NCBI GenBank assembly: GCA_965371665.1 | Contig: CBDUZI010000092.1 | Span: 1 to 12,534, forward strand | Direction: 5' to 3' | DNA length: 12,534 nt | DNA from: JAUVAV01 sp965371665 | GTDB lineage: Bacteria; Oederibacteriota; JAAXVQ01; JAUVAV01 | Shown: positions 6,158 through 12,534 of the stretch, one piece after another | Layout of the letters: each line of letters begins with the position of its first letter | Position numbering within the stretch: position 1 is the first letter of the stretch | Notes under the pieces: model-generated | What the model saw: only the letters and a program-made list of their open reading frames with translations | Databases searched by the model: none | What the model was told of the DNA's origin: nothing | Program-made: the position numbers and the translations under genes

Positions 6158-7637
6158 GAATAGATTTAATTTAGTGAGTCAGCCATGGATTTCAGTGGCG
6201 GGCAAGGGCCTGGTAAGTCTTGCAGATGTTTTTATCGATTCTGGTATCACCGCATTGGGCGGCAATCCTATCCAAAAGATAGCTGTGACCAAACTGCTTT
6301 TGGCCATTGCCCAGACAGCCTGGACACCTCAAGGTGATACGGATTGGAAAAAGACCGGAGCATCCGGCATGTCGAAAAAAATATTGGCTTATTTGACAAG
6401 AAACAAGAATTTGTTTTGGCTGTATGGAGAAAAACCTTTTTTACAAATGCCGGCAATTAAAAAAGCGGCAGTGCAGAATTATGGAGCAGTTCAGGTTGAT
6501 AAATCAACCGGAAACACAACAGTCCTGACACAAAGCCAGGCGGAGCATCGACTGACTGACGCGGAAAAAGCATTGCTGGTGGTTCAGCTCATGGGTTTTG
6601 CTCTGGGCGGAAAGAAAACAGAAAATAGCGTGGTCCTTTCTCCAAATTATACGGGAAAATCAAATGCCAAAGGAAAGCCGTCTACCGGGAAACCCGGTAC
6701 TTCATTGGGATTTATGGGTTTTCTCCATAGTTTCTTATCAGGGAGATCATTGCAGGAAACATTATGGTTTAATCTTCTAACTGAAGAAAACATGCAAGAC
6801 CTCAAATATTTCTCGGAGGGATTGGGAACGGCTCCATGGGAAAAAATGCCCAGAGGGGAAGATTGCCGCACTGCCAGAGCGCTAAAAAAATCCTACATGG
6901 GCCGATTGATTCCCCTGTCCCGTTTTGTGCTTCTGGCAGATGAGGGTTTACATTATTCCGAAGGCATTGCCCATCCAGGATATGCCGAAGGTATGGCAGA
7001 TCCCAGCGTAGCCGTTGATTTTACCTTGCCCAAAGTCAAAACACTTTGGGCTGATCCTGAAAAGCGGCCATGGCGACAATTGACGGCATTGCTGTCTTTT
7101 ATTGGAAATGAAAAAAAAGGATTCGAGTGCCAGCAATTGCGGCTGGGGATACCGAGAATTGATAAATCTTTTAACATGTTTGGTCTGTGGTCTGGAGGGT
7201 TAAAAGTCAGCAGTAATGCAGGGGAGCAATATGCTTCTGGGTTGAATGATTTTGTTGAGTCCGAGATTGTTCTGGATTCTAAATCGCTGGGCGCTATTTG
7301 GTTTTCTAATCTCAAAAAGGAAATGAGTGACTTGGAAATGCTTTCCAAAGCCACCTATGGTGCTACCATGGGTTTCTTCAAAGATCAAAAAATGGAGGGA
7401 GCGGATCAGGGGGGGCAAGCAGCAAACCTTTTCTGGCAGCTTTGCGAGCGTAAATTTCAGGAGTTGGTGGATGCCTGCAATTCGGATGCGGAAAAAGACA
7501 GAAGAAAACTTCGTGGCATTTTTGCGGGATTTGTGAATAAAGCCTATAACACATATTGCCCCAAAGACACGGCACGTCAATTAAGCGCCTGGGCCGGCAA
7601 TCGGCCAAATCTGGTAAAATATTTAAGCCTAATTTAA
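6150..7637 (+). CDS. cse1: Cascade large subunit Cse1 (CasA, type I-E)
   Basis: Cse1 is the large subunit of Cascade; it reads the PAM, starts unwinding and docks Cas3. At 495 residues it is close to E. coli CasA (502). Family features include the N-terminal FNLVSQPWISV strand (6-16), the LFWLYGEKPFLQMP segment (88-101), and the Gly/Lys-rich loop with following helix around 168-210 (ending LQETLWFNLL), which matches the layout of the E. coli region before its LWHTLLLNV-like helix. The frame is open back to 6048, but ATG 6150 is preferred: AAGGAAGGGAAG precedes it, and the protein then starts where the family does. It overlaps the end of cas3 by 8 nt and is followed after 10 nt by cse2. Cse1 is highly variable, so the call rests on length, N-terminal pattern and operon position together. 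Confidence 0.93.
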   Translation: MIKNRFNLVSQPWISVAGKGLVSLADVFIDSGITALGGNPIQKIAVTKLLLAIAQTAWTPQGDTDWKKTGASGMSKKILAYLTRNKNLFWLYGEKPFLQMPAIKKAAVQNYGAVQVDKSTGNTTVLTQSQAEHRLTDAEKALLVVQLMGFALGGKKTENSVVLSPNYTGKSNAKGKPSTGKPGTSLGFMGFLHSFLSGRSLQETLWFNLLTEENMQDLKYFSEGLGTAPWEKMPRGEDCRTARALKKSYMGRLIPLSRFVLLADEGLHYSEGIAHPGYAEGMADPSVAVDFTLPKVKTLWADPEKRPWRQLTALLSFIGNEKKGFECQQLRLGIPRIDKSFNMFGLWSGGLKVSSNAGEQYASGLNDFVESEIVLDSKSLGAIWFSNLKKEMSDLEMLSKATYGATMGFFKDQKMEGADQGGQAANLFWQLCERKFQELVDACNSDAEKDRRKLRGIFAGFVNKAYNTYCPKDTARQLSAWAGNRPNLVKYLSLI

Positions 7638-7647
7638 AGGAGGGGGT

Positions 7648-8157
7648 ATGGAAACAAAAATATTAAAGAAAAGTCGTGAACAGGCCTTTGTGGAGTTTGT
7701 TTTGGAGCGCATGAAAAAAGACACGGCTTTTGGCGCGGTGTTGCGCAGAGCAGACAATCCAGCAACCGAGTCTCAGGTGTGGGAACATTTGATTCGTTGG
7801 TGTGACATAGAGGATGATCGGCAGCGGTTGCCATTTGCCACAGTAGCAGCTGCTATGGCTCGCGCCAAACCGGAAAGAGATGGAAGCCTGGGAATTGGAA
7901 AAGCAATCGCTGCCTGCTATGATGAGGGATATAACTCTGATCAGGCAAAGGCAAAATTACGCCGTCTGCTGGATTGTGATTCAGCGCAGGAAGTATGCAA
8001 AATATTGCGGCCACTGCTCAGTCTGTGCGCGTCCCGCGGAGCCCATTTGAGTTATTCGCAATTGTTGCATGACCTTATTTATTTTGGAGAAAAAACGCGG
8101 ATAAGGTGGGCAATAGATTTTTATCCGAGGAGGGAAAATGATCGCCTCAATGCTTAA
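7648..8157 (+). CDS. cse2: Cascade small subunit Cse2 (CasB, type I-E)
   Basis: Cse2 forms a dimer along the Cascade backbone and stabilises the displaced strand of the R-loop. The 169-residue, all-helical, Arg/Lys-rich product matches the family length (E. coli CasB 160). It shows the usual pattern of an N-terminal helix, a central ATVAAAMAR helix (65-73 region) and a C-terminal segment with LSYSQLLHDLIYF and basic residues (RIRWAIDFYPRR). AGGAGGGGG ends 2 nt before ATG 7648, a strong though close ribosome site. Its last 20 bases overlap the following gene, cas6e, in another frame. In E. coli the next gene is cas7, so this junction is where the order departs from that model. Confidence 0.93.
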   Translation: METKILKKSREQAFVEFVLERMKKDTAFGAVLRRADNPATESQVWEHLIRWCDIEDDRQRLPFATVAAAMARAKPERDGSLGIGKAIAACYDEGYNSDQAKAKLRRLLDCDSAQEVCKILRPLLSLCASRGAHLSYSQLLHDLIYFGEKTRIRWAIDFYPRRENDRLNA

Positions 8158-8740
8158 ACTAAACCGTGTGGATTGTAAAAGATTGGAACTTGAAGATGTG
8201 TATAGCATGCACAAGGTTGTCTATTCGTTGTTTCCCAATCATGAAGGAGAAACAAGGGATTTTCTTTTTGCTGACAAAGGTGTTGCAGGGAATTGTCGCT
8301 GCATATTGATTCTGTCCAAACGTAAACCAAAAACTCCGGATATTGGCGAATTGGTCTCCAAAGAAATTCCGGAATCTTTTCTGGAGTATGACTGTTATGG
8401 TTTTGAAGTCTTGCTTAATCCTACTACCAGAAACGGCCAATCCCGCAAGCTTATACCAGTGCGGGGCAAGGATGATCTTCGCGACTGGTTTATTAAAAAA
8501 GCATCGGCTGTGGGTTTTGAAGTAAATCCTGAAACCCTGGAGGTCAGACATACAGGTGTACGGCAATTTGAAAAAACCAAGGAGGGAAAAGTATTTGCTC
8601 ATACGCACGGTTCAGCCGCTTTTATCGGGAAACTAAAAGTAATCGACAGAGCACTTTTTAAAAAGAATTTTGAGCAGGGTATCGGGAGGGCCAAAGGGTT
8701 TGGATTTGGCCTGTTGCAAATCGTGCCGATTCAGAAATGA
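8138..8740 (+). CDS. cas6e: CRISPR RNA endoribonuclease Cas6e (CasE/Cse3)
   Basis: Cas6e binds the repeat hairpin in the pre-crRNA, cuts at the 3' base of the stem and stays attached as a Cascade head subunit. The 200-residue product has the double ferredoxin-like layout. Tyr22 and His25 (VYSMHKVVY) match the Tyr23/His26 pair reported for T. thermophilus Cas6e. The C-terminal Gly-rich loop is GIGRAKGFGFG (181-191), followed by a final strand LLQIVPI. GAGGAGGG at 8127-8134 supports ATG 8138; a second in-frame ATG at 8150 would remove four residues. The gene overlaps cse2 by 20 nt, and a 32-nt AT-rich gap follows before cas7. Lying between cse2 and cas7 is unlike E. coli, where it follows cas5. 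The repeats in the adjacent array have a clear 6-bp stem, a suitable substrate. Confidence 0.94.
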   Translation: MIASMLKLNRVDCKRLELEDVYSMHKVVYSLFPNHEGETRDFLFADKGVAGNCRCILILSKRKPKTPDIGELVSKEIPESFLEYDCYGFEVLLNPTTRNGQSRKLIPVRGKDDLRDWFIKKASAVGFEVNPETLEVRHTGVRQFEKTKEGKVFAHTHGSAAFIGKLKVIDRALFKKNFEQGIGRAKGFGFGLLQIVPIQK

Positions 8741-8772
8741 TAATGATAATAAAATAAAAACAGGAGGATATC

Positions 8773-9969
8773 ATGAATCAGGAACAAAAAAAGAATCCGT
8801 ATCAAAAATTGCGCGTGGAATATCATATCATTCAGTCTTTTCCGGTGACTTGTTTGAACCGGGATGATGTGGGCGCGCCAAAAACAGCGGTGATTGGTGG
8901 AACGAACCGCGCCAGGATTAGCAGTCAGTGCTGGAAACGCCAGGTGCGTCTTGCAATGCGGGACTTTGGGATTGAGCTTGGTATCAGGACGAAGTTGATT
9001 GCGGAACTTATTGATAGAGCATGTCAGAAAAAAGGAGCGACGCCAGAGCAGGCCCAGGCCTGCGGGGAGAAAATCGAGCGAATATTCATCAAAAAGAAGG
9101 AAGCGGGTAAAAAAGGCAAGCAGGAAAAGGAAAACGAAAAAGCCAAAAAAAAGAAGAATGAAGCTGTAGAAGATGATGGGGATGATGAAACAGAAATTGG
9201 TGACAAGACAGATACGCTTCTGTTTCTAAGCCCCAAAGAAGTGGATGCATTGGCTGAGGAATTTAAAAAGGCAAAATTTAAGCCGGATGCTGTATTTGAA
9301 CAAACAGACCCGAAAAAGCAAGCCAAGGAACTGGAAGACCTTATCGGTAAAACCGATCATCAAATTGATGCCTTGGATATTGCCCTTTTTGGCCGCATGG
9401 TGGCACAGGCAGCCAAGCTTAATGTAGAGGCGGCGGCGTCATTTGCCCACGCGATATCAACCCATAAAGTGACGAATGAAGTGGAGTTTTTTACAGCCCT
9501 GGATGATGAGTCGCAAGAGCCTGGTTCCGCTCACATGGGAAGTTTGGAATTCAATTCAGCAACGTATTATCGGTATATCAGTTTAGACCTTGGGCAATTA
9601 TGGCAGACCCTGGCCGGCCAGAACATTCCTGAGTCAGTAGAAGCTTTTACAAAAGCGCTATTTGTGGCAATCCCAAGCGCCCGCCAAACCAGCCAATCCG
9701 GAGCATCTCCATGGGAATTTGCCAGAGTCTTTGTGCGCAAGGGGCAGCGCTTGCAGGCGCCTTTTGAAACAGCCGTCAAACCGCAAAACGGAGGATTTTT
9801 AGAATCGAGCATCAATGAACTATGCCAGTACCTGGATAAAAAAGAAAAACTTGCGGGCTCGCTTTTCGGGAAAATCAAAGGAATGGACTTTGGAAAAGAT
9901 GAGCAATTCAACATTGACAAGCTGATTGGGGAACTTAAATCCGGAATTGCGGAAGGATGCATAAAATGA
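8773..9969 (+). CDS. cas7: Cascade backbone subunit Cas7e (CasC/Cse4) with charged insertion
   Basis: Cas7 is the repeated backbone subunit (six copies in E. coli Cascade) that holds the crRNA guide. Family signatures are clear: CLNRDD (27-32), GGTNRARISSQCWKR (42-56), IDALDIALFGRM (198-209), FAHAISTHKV (224-233) and GSAHMGSLEFNSATYYRY (251-268). At 398 residues it exceeds E. coli CasC (363). Much of the extra length is a low-complexity Lys/Glu/Asp-rich stretch at about 107-147, basic first (KKGKQ, KAKKKKNE) then acidic (EDDGDDETE). It lies in the variable helical part between the conserved blocks, so the core fold should be intact. AGGAGG at 8763-8768 with ATG 8773 gives a strong start, expected for a multi-copy subunit. 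The stop overlaps the cas5 start as ATGA. Confidence 0.95.
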   Translation: MNQEQKKNPYQKLRVEYHIIQSFPVTCLNRDDVGAPKTAVIGGTNRARISSQCWKRQVRLAMRDFGIELGIRTKLIAELIDRACQKKGATPEQAQACGEKIERIFIKKKEAGKKGKQEKENEKAKKKKNEAVEDDGDDETEIGDKTDTLLFLSPKEVDALAEEFKKAKFKPDAVFEQTDPKKQAKELEDLIGKTDHQIDALDIALFGRMVAQAAKLNVEAAASFAHAISTHKVTNEVEFFTALDDESQEPGSAHMGSLEFNSATYYRYISLDLGQLWQTLAGQNIPESVEAFTKALFVAIPSARQTSQSGASPWEFARVFVRKGQRLQAPFETAVKPQNGGFLESSINELCQYLDKKEKLAGSLFGKIKGMDFGKDEQFNIDKLIGELKSGIAEGCIK

Positions 9970-10694
9970 AGACCAAATATCTTTTATTATGGTTGGAAGC
10001 GCCTTTGCAAGCATGGGGAGCGGACTCCAAATTTGGCAGGCGTGATACCATGCCTTTTCCCACAAAATCCGGTATCACGGGGATTTTGCTCTGCGCGTTG
10101 GGCGCATCCGGTGAACAGACTGAACTGCTTGCGCGACTGGCGCCGCTTAAACAGACGGCCATTTCATACGCTCCTCCACGAAAAACAGAGGAGGGCACAG
10201 TGCGAAAAGCGGAGCGTGAGCCGCTCTTGCGGGATTTTCACATGGTGGGCAGTGGTTATGATGATACCGATCCATGGGAAAAACTACTAATTCCCAAAAC
10301 CTGTGAAGGTAAACCCGCTGTCGGAGGTGGAACAAAAATTACCTATAGATATTATCTGCAGGACGCGAAGTTTGCCGTGGTCATGGAAGTGCCTGGTGAA
10401 TCAGCGGAAGAGATTGCTGCCGCTCTTCAGAATCCCGTTTATGATGTTTACCTGGGACGTAAAAATTGCGTGCCCACGGATATTATCTATCGCGGGACCT
10501 ATGAAAGCGAAGTTGCGGCTATGAAAAAGGCTGCTGAGATCGCAAAGAAAAAAGGAAATCTAATAGAAGTTTTTAAAGTAATAGACGGCGAGCAAGGCCG
10601 CCAAGGAGAGGCAATGACATTAAATGATATTCCCATCCAGTTTGGCGAAATCAAACGCTACCGGGACAGAAGAGTAACGGTGATTCAGTCGTGA
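9966..10694 (+). CDS. cas5: Cascade subunit Cas5e (CasD)
   Basis: Cas5 caps the 5' handle end of the crRNA and contacts Cse1 and the first Cas7. The product has 242 residues (E. coli CasD 224). It begins with the typical LLLWLEAPLQAWG strand and carries FGRRDTMPFPTKSGITGILLCALG, the family hallmark (R-x-T-x-x-P-T-x-S-G pattern). The C-terminal end keeps RYRDRRVTV, resembling other Cas5e tails. I prefer ATG 9966, which overlaps the cas7 stop as ATGA and has GGAAGG at 9951-9956 nine nt upstream. ATG 9957 would add three residues but lies on the ribosome site. In type I-E, Cas5 is not the processing nuclease, since Cas6e does that. The gene overlaps cas1 by 4 nt (GTGA). Confidence 0.94.
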   Translation: MKTKYLLLWLEAPLQAWGADSKFGRRDTMPFPTKSGITGILLCALGASGEQTELLARLAPLKQTAISYAPPRKTEEGTVRKAEREPLLRDFHMVGSGYDDTDPWEKLLIPKTCEGKPAVGGGTKITYRYYLQDAKFAVVMEVPGESAEEIAAALQNPVYDVYLGRKNCVPTDIIYRGTYESEVAAMKKAAEIAKKKGNLIEVFKVIDGEQGRQGEAMTLNDIPIQFGEIKRYRDRRVTVIQS

Positions 10695-11593
10695 GTGATG
10701 TATCTGCTCCCGCAAGCGATAAAAGTCAAAGGCTGTTCATCAAGGTTACAAAAGCCAGCTTGCCACAAGTCAAAGACAAGTATCCGTTTTTGTATCTGGA
10801 GCGTGGACGGCTGGAGATAGACGACAGCAGCGTCAAATGGATTGATTGTGATGGTAATGTGGTTCGATTGCCGATTGCCACTATCAATACGCTTTTGCTG
10901 GGGCCGGGTACGACCATAACCCATGAGGCGGTGAAAGTCATGTCAGCCGCGAATTGTTCGATCTGTTGGGTTGGCGAAGATTCATTGTTGTTTTACGCTG
11001 TAGGCCAAAGTCCGACTTCGGATTCGAGCAATCTGCGGTCACAAATGCTGCTGTCTGCGGATAAAAAAAAGGCCGTGGAAGTTGCCAGACGTATGTTTGC
11101 CCGCCGTTTTCCTTCGGCTGAACTTGAAGGGAAAAGCCTGAAAGAGATAATGGGTATGGAAGGTTATCGTGTCAGGCAATTGTACGAGAAAAAAGCAGCC
11201 CAATATAATATTGGTTGGAAAGGACGAAATTATCAGCCGGGCAAATTTGAATTTGGAGATATAACAAACCGGGTTTTGACATCCGCCAATGCGGCGCTCT
11301 ACGGCATTTTAACCTCAGCCGTGTATAGTATGGGGTATTCTCCGCACATTGGGTTTATTCATTCCGGGAGCCCGCTGCCGTTTGTCTATGATTTGGCGGA
11401 TTTATACAAGGAGTGGCTTTGTATTGATCTGGCGTTTACCTTGACTTTGGAAATGGCAGGAAAATACAACAAAGCAAAAATGTCTTCGGGATTTCGCAAG
11501 AGGGTCATAGAGATGGATTTGTTGGCAAAGATCGGGCCGGATATTAAAGAAATATTATACGGAGGAAAAGATGCTGGTGGTAATAGCGAATAA
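10691..11593 (+). CDS. cas1: CRISPR adaptation integrase Cas1 (type I-E)
   Basis: Cas1 is the metal-dependent integrase that, with Cas2, inserts new spacers at the leader end of the array. The 300-residue product keeps all catalytic positions: Glu157 (GMEGYRVR), His224 (GFIHSG), Asp234 and Asp237 (FVYDLADLYK). Their spacings (67, 10 and 3) equal those of E. coli Cas1 E141/H208/D218/D221. The N-terminal beta domain and GPGTTITHEAVK segment also match the I-E branch. The start is GTG 10691, overlapping the cas5 stop as GTGA. No strong ribosome site is visible, so translation is probably coupled to cas5, which may keep adaptation proteins scarcer than Cascade. The 3' end overlaps cas2 by 23 nt. 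It appears fully functional. Confidence 0.97.
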   Translation: MSDVSAPASDKSQRLFIKVTKASLPQVKDKYPFLYLERGRLEIDDSSVKWIDCDGNVVRLPIATINTLLLGPGTTITHEAVKVMSAANCSICWVGEDSLLFYAVGQSPTSDSSNLRSQMLLSADKKKAVEVARRMFARRFPSAELEGKSLKEIMGMEGYRVRQLYEKKAAQYNIGWKGRNYQPGKFEFGDITNRVLTSANAALYGILTSAVYSMGYSPHIGFIHSGSPLPFVYDLADLYKEWLCIDLAFTLTLEMAGKYNKAKMSSGFRKRVIEMDLLAKIGPDIKEILYGGKDAGGNSE

Positions 11594-11858
11594 TATTCCT
11601 TCCGCAGTTCGCGGGCGAATGAAATGTTGGTTTGTTGAGCCGCGCCCCAATGTTTTTGTTTCCGGGGTTAAGGATTCTGTGGGGGATAGCATTATTGAAT
11701 ATTTATACAAATATTGCCCGGCCGAGTCTGGCTTAATAATCTTTCAAAGAACAAGAAAAACTCCTGGATACAAAATCTGGGGGATGGGCGATACGACTCG
11801 GTTATTGGTGGAAATATCCGGGATGCAATTAATACAAGAGAAAAATGAAGCTCTTTAA
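11571..11858 (+). CDS. cas2: CRISPR adaptation protein Cas2 (type I-E, Cas2e)
   Basis: Cas2 is the central dimer of the Cas1-Cas2 integration complex and sets spacer length. The 95-residue product resembles E. coli Cas2 (94): LVVIANNIPSAVRGRMKCWFVEPRPNVFVSGV at the N terminus aligns with the LVVVTENVPPRLRGRL...VYVGDV pattern, and WGMGDTTRLLVEISGMQL matches the C-terminal FGxxxRxPVDLDGLxL region. GGAGGA at 11561-11566 lies just before ATG 11571, inside the end of cas1. The gene is followed directly by a short leader and the array. The uniform 32-nt spacers agree with a single Cas1-Cas2 ruler. Confidence 0.96.
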   Translation: MLVVIANNIPSAVRGRMKCWFVEPRPNVFVSGVKDSVGDSIIEYLYKYCPAESGLIIFQRTRKTPGYKIWGMGDTTRLLVEISGMQLIQEKNEAL

Positions 11859-11908
11859 AAATAGCTATATCCGGTATATTTAAAGACATTAATACACATA
11901 ATATTGCT
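11859..11908 (+). promoter_or_regulatory. CRISPR leader (short, AT-rich)
   Basis: Fifty AT-rich nucleotides separate the cas2 stop from the first repeat. The opposite end of the array has the degenerate repeat, so this side is leader-proximal. CATAAT (11897-11902) is a -10-like hexamer that would start transcription near the first repeat, but I see no good -35. I found no recognisable IHF consensus as in the E. coli leader. Two short motifs, ATATCCGG (11867-11874) and ATTAATACA (11888-11896), also occur in the same order inside the end of cas2 (11814-11821 and 11828-11836). Confidence 0.6.
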
Positions 11909-12486
11909 GTTTTCCCCACGCGAGTGGGGGTGTTTCTAAAAGGAGAAAACAAAAACATGTTCGATTTTTGTTTTCCCCACGCGAGTGGGGGTGTTTCTAC
12001 TTTTTCTCTTGGCAGGGTTACTTCAAAAAAGTTTTCCCCACGCGAGTGGGGGTGTTTCTCTTACAAGCCCTTCCTTCACCAGCATAATCCTGTTTTCCCC
12101 ACGCGAGTGGGGGTGTTTCTGACCCCTAAAGAGAAGCGCGATGAAAATGAAAGTTTTCCCCACGCGAGTGGGGGTGTTTCTAATATCATGCCCTATAAAA
12201 GGACGTCCTGACAGTTTTCCCCACGCGAGTGGGGGTGTTTCTTCTTAGGTACTATCATTTCTCCAGGAGTAAGTGTTTTCCCCACGCGAGTGGGGGTGTT
12301 TCTTTAGGCCGTTCTGGGCCTGCTCCGGCATCCGAGTTTTCCCCACGCGAGTGGGGGTGTTTCCGAGTGGGTTTATGGTTATTTTGTCGGAGTGGGGTTT
12401 TCCCCACGCGAGTGGGGGTGTTTCTTAAGCGAAGCACTGGACTCTCTTGATGAAGCCGTTTTCCCCACGCGAGTGGGGGTGTGTAG
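11909..12486 (+). CRISPR. Type I-E CRISPR array: 10 repeats of 29 nt, 9 spacers of 32 nt
   Basis: Repeats start at 11909, 11970, 12031, 12092, 12153, 12214, 12275, 12336, 12397 and 12458, an exact 61-nt period. Each starts GTTTT and contains stem CCCCAC, loop GCGA, stem GTGGGG, then GTGTTTCT. Cleavage after base 21 of the repeat would leave the 8-nt handle GUGUUUCU, the same geometry as E. coli (21 plus 8). Seven of the first nine repeats are followed cleanly by unrelated spacers and all nine are identical except the eighth, which ends in C instead of T. The tenth diverges after base 25 and marks the trailer. No spacer shows an obvious match elsewhere in this window. Identical repeats and fixed spacer length indicate an array built by an active Cas1-Cas2 and not long decayed. 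Confidence 0.99.
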
Positions 12487-12534
12487 GTTCCCACAATAAA
12501 TTGACTAAAATTCTCTGATTAAATGGGACAGGTT
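12487..12534. other. Sequence beyond the array, nothing identified
   Basis: This short AT-rich tail runs to the window edge. I see no gene, terminator hairpin or further repeat in it. Confidence 0.5.

Noticed and set aside
8159..8608. 149-codon minus-strand frame opposite cas6e
   Set aside because: It is fully covered by a well-supported gene on the other strand and has no family resemblance.
9024..9326. Minus-strand open frame opposite the charged part of cas7
   Set aside because: Its Ser/Phe-rich content is the antisense of the Lys/Glu/Asp codons; it lacks independent signals.
11924..12494. Open frames on both strands across the array with recurring peptides such as FPTRVGVFL and FPHASGGVS
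   Set aside because: They are translations of the CRISPR repeats in different frames, since the 61-nt period shifts frame each unit. Such frames are often misannotated as hypothetical proteins.
12519..12534. Terminal AAATGGGACAGGTT as a possible end of an insertion sequence
   Set aside because: It is cut by the window edge, with no partner inverted repeat or transposase visible.

Overview
This is a bacterial window of intermediate G+C with every gene on the plus strand. It has three parts. Positions 1-3097 carry three ordinary chromosomal genes: a fold-III Orn/Lys/Arg decarboxylase (SpeA-like), a TraR/DksA-type C4 zinc-finger regulator and a CorA-type Mg2+/Co2+ channel. Positions 3098-3574 are a gene-free junction containing palindromic repeats that start GTAG and end CTAC, a run of G-tracts with G-quadruplex potential, and a possible tiny leader ORF. 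Positions 3575-12486 are a complete type I-E CRISPR-Cas locus with its own array.

The cas operon reads cas3 - cse1(casA) - cse2(casB) - cas6e(casE) - cas7e(casC) - cas5e(casD) - cas1 - cas2 and is tightly packed. Five of the seven junctions overlap (cas3/cse1, cse2/cas6e, cas7/cas5, cas5/cas1, cas1/cas2), and most genes have strong AGGAGG-like ribosome binding sites. All expected catalytic signatures are intact: the Cas3 HD nuclease and DEVH helicase motifs, the Cas6e Tyr/His pair and G-rich loop, and Cas1 Glu/His/Asp/Asp. The order differs from E. coli K-12, where cas6e follows cas5; here it sits between cse2 and cas7. Cas7 carries a Lys/Glu/Asp-rich stretch of about 40 residues that the E. 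coli protein lacks.

Downstream of cas2, a short AT-rich leader precedes an array of 10 repeats (29 nt) and 9 spacers, every one exactly 32 nt. The repeat folds as CCCCAC-GCGA-GTGGGG. Cas6e cleavage after the stem would leave the 8-nt 5' handle GUGUUUCU. The last repeat is degenerate only in this handle segment, which marks the trailer end. One internal repeat differs only at its last base, the position known in type I-E to be copied from the PAM.

Together the genes describe an apparently functional system. Cas1-Cas2 would insert spacers at the leader end, Cas6e would process the transcript, Cse1/Cse2/Cas7/Cas5/Cas6e would form Cascade, and Cas3 would degrade targets. I see no wholly new system. 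The unusual points are the Cas7 insertion, the cas6e position, the G-rich tract upstream of cas3, the GTAG palindromes and small features of the leader and array. The organism cannot be named from sequence reading alone: the decarboxylase resembles the Bacillus type, but the overall mix also fits Clostridia, Deltaproteobacteria or an uncultivated lineage.
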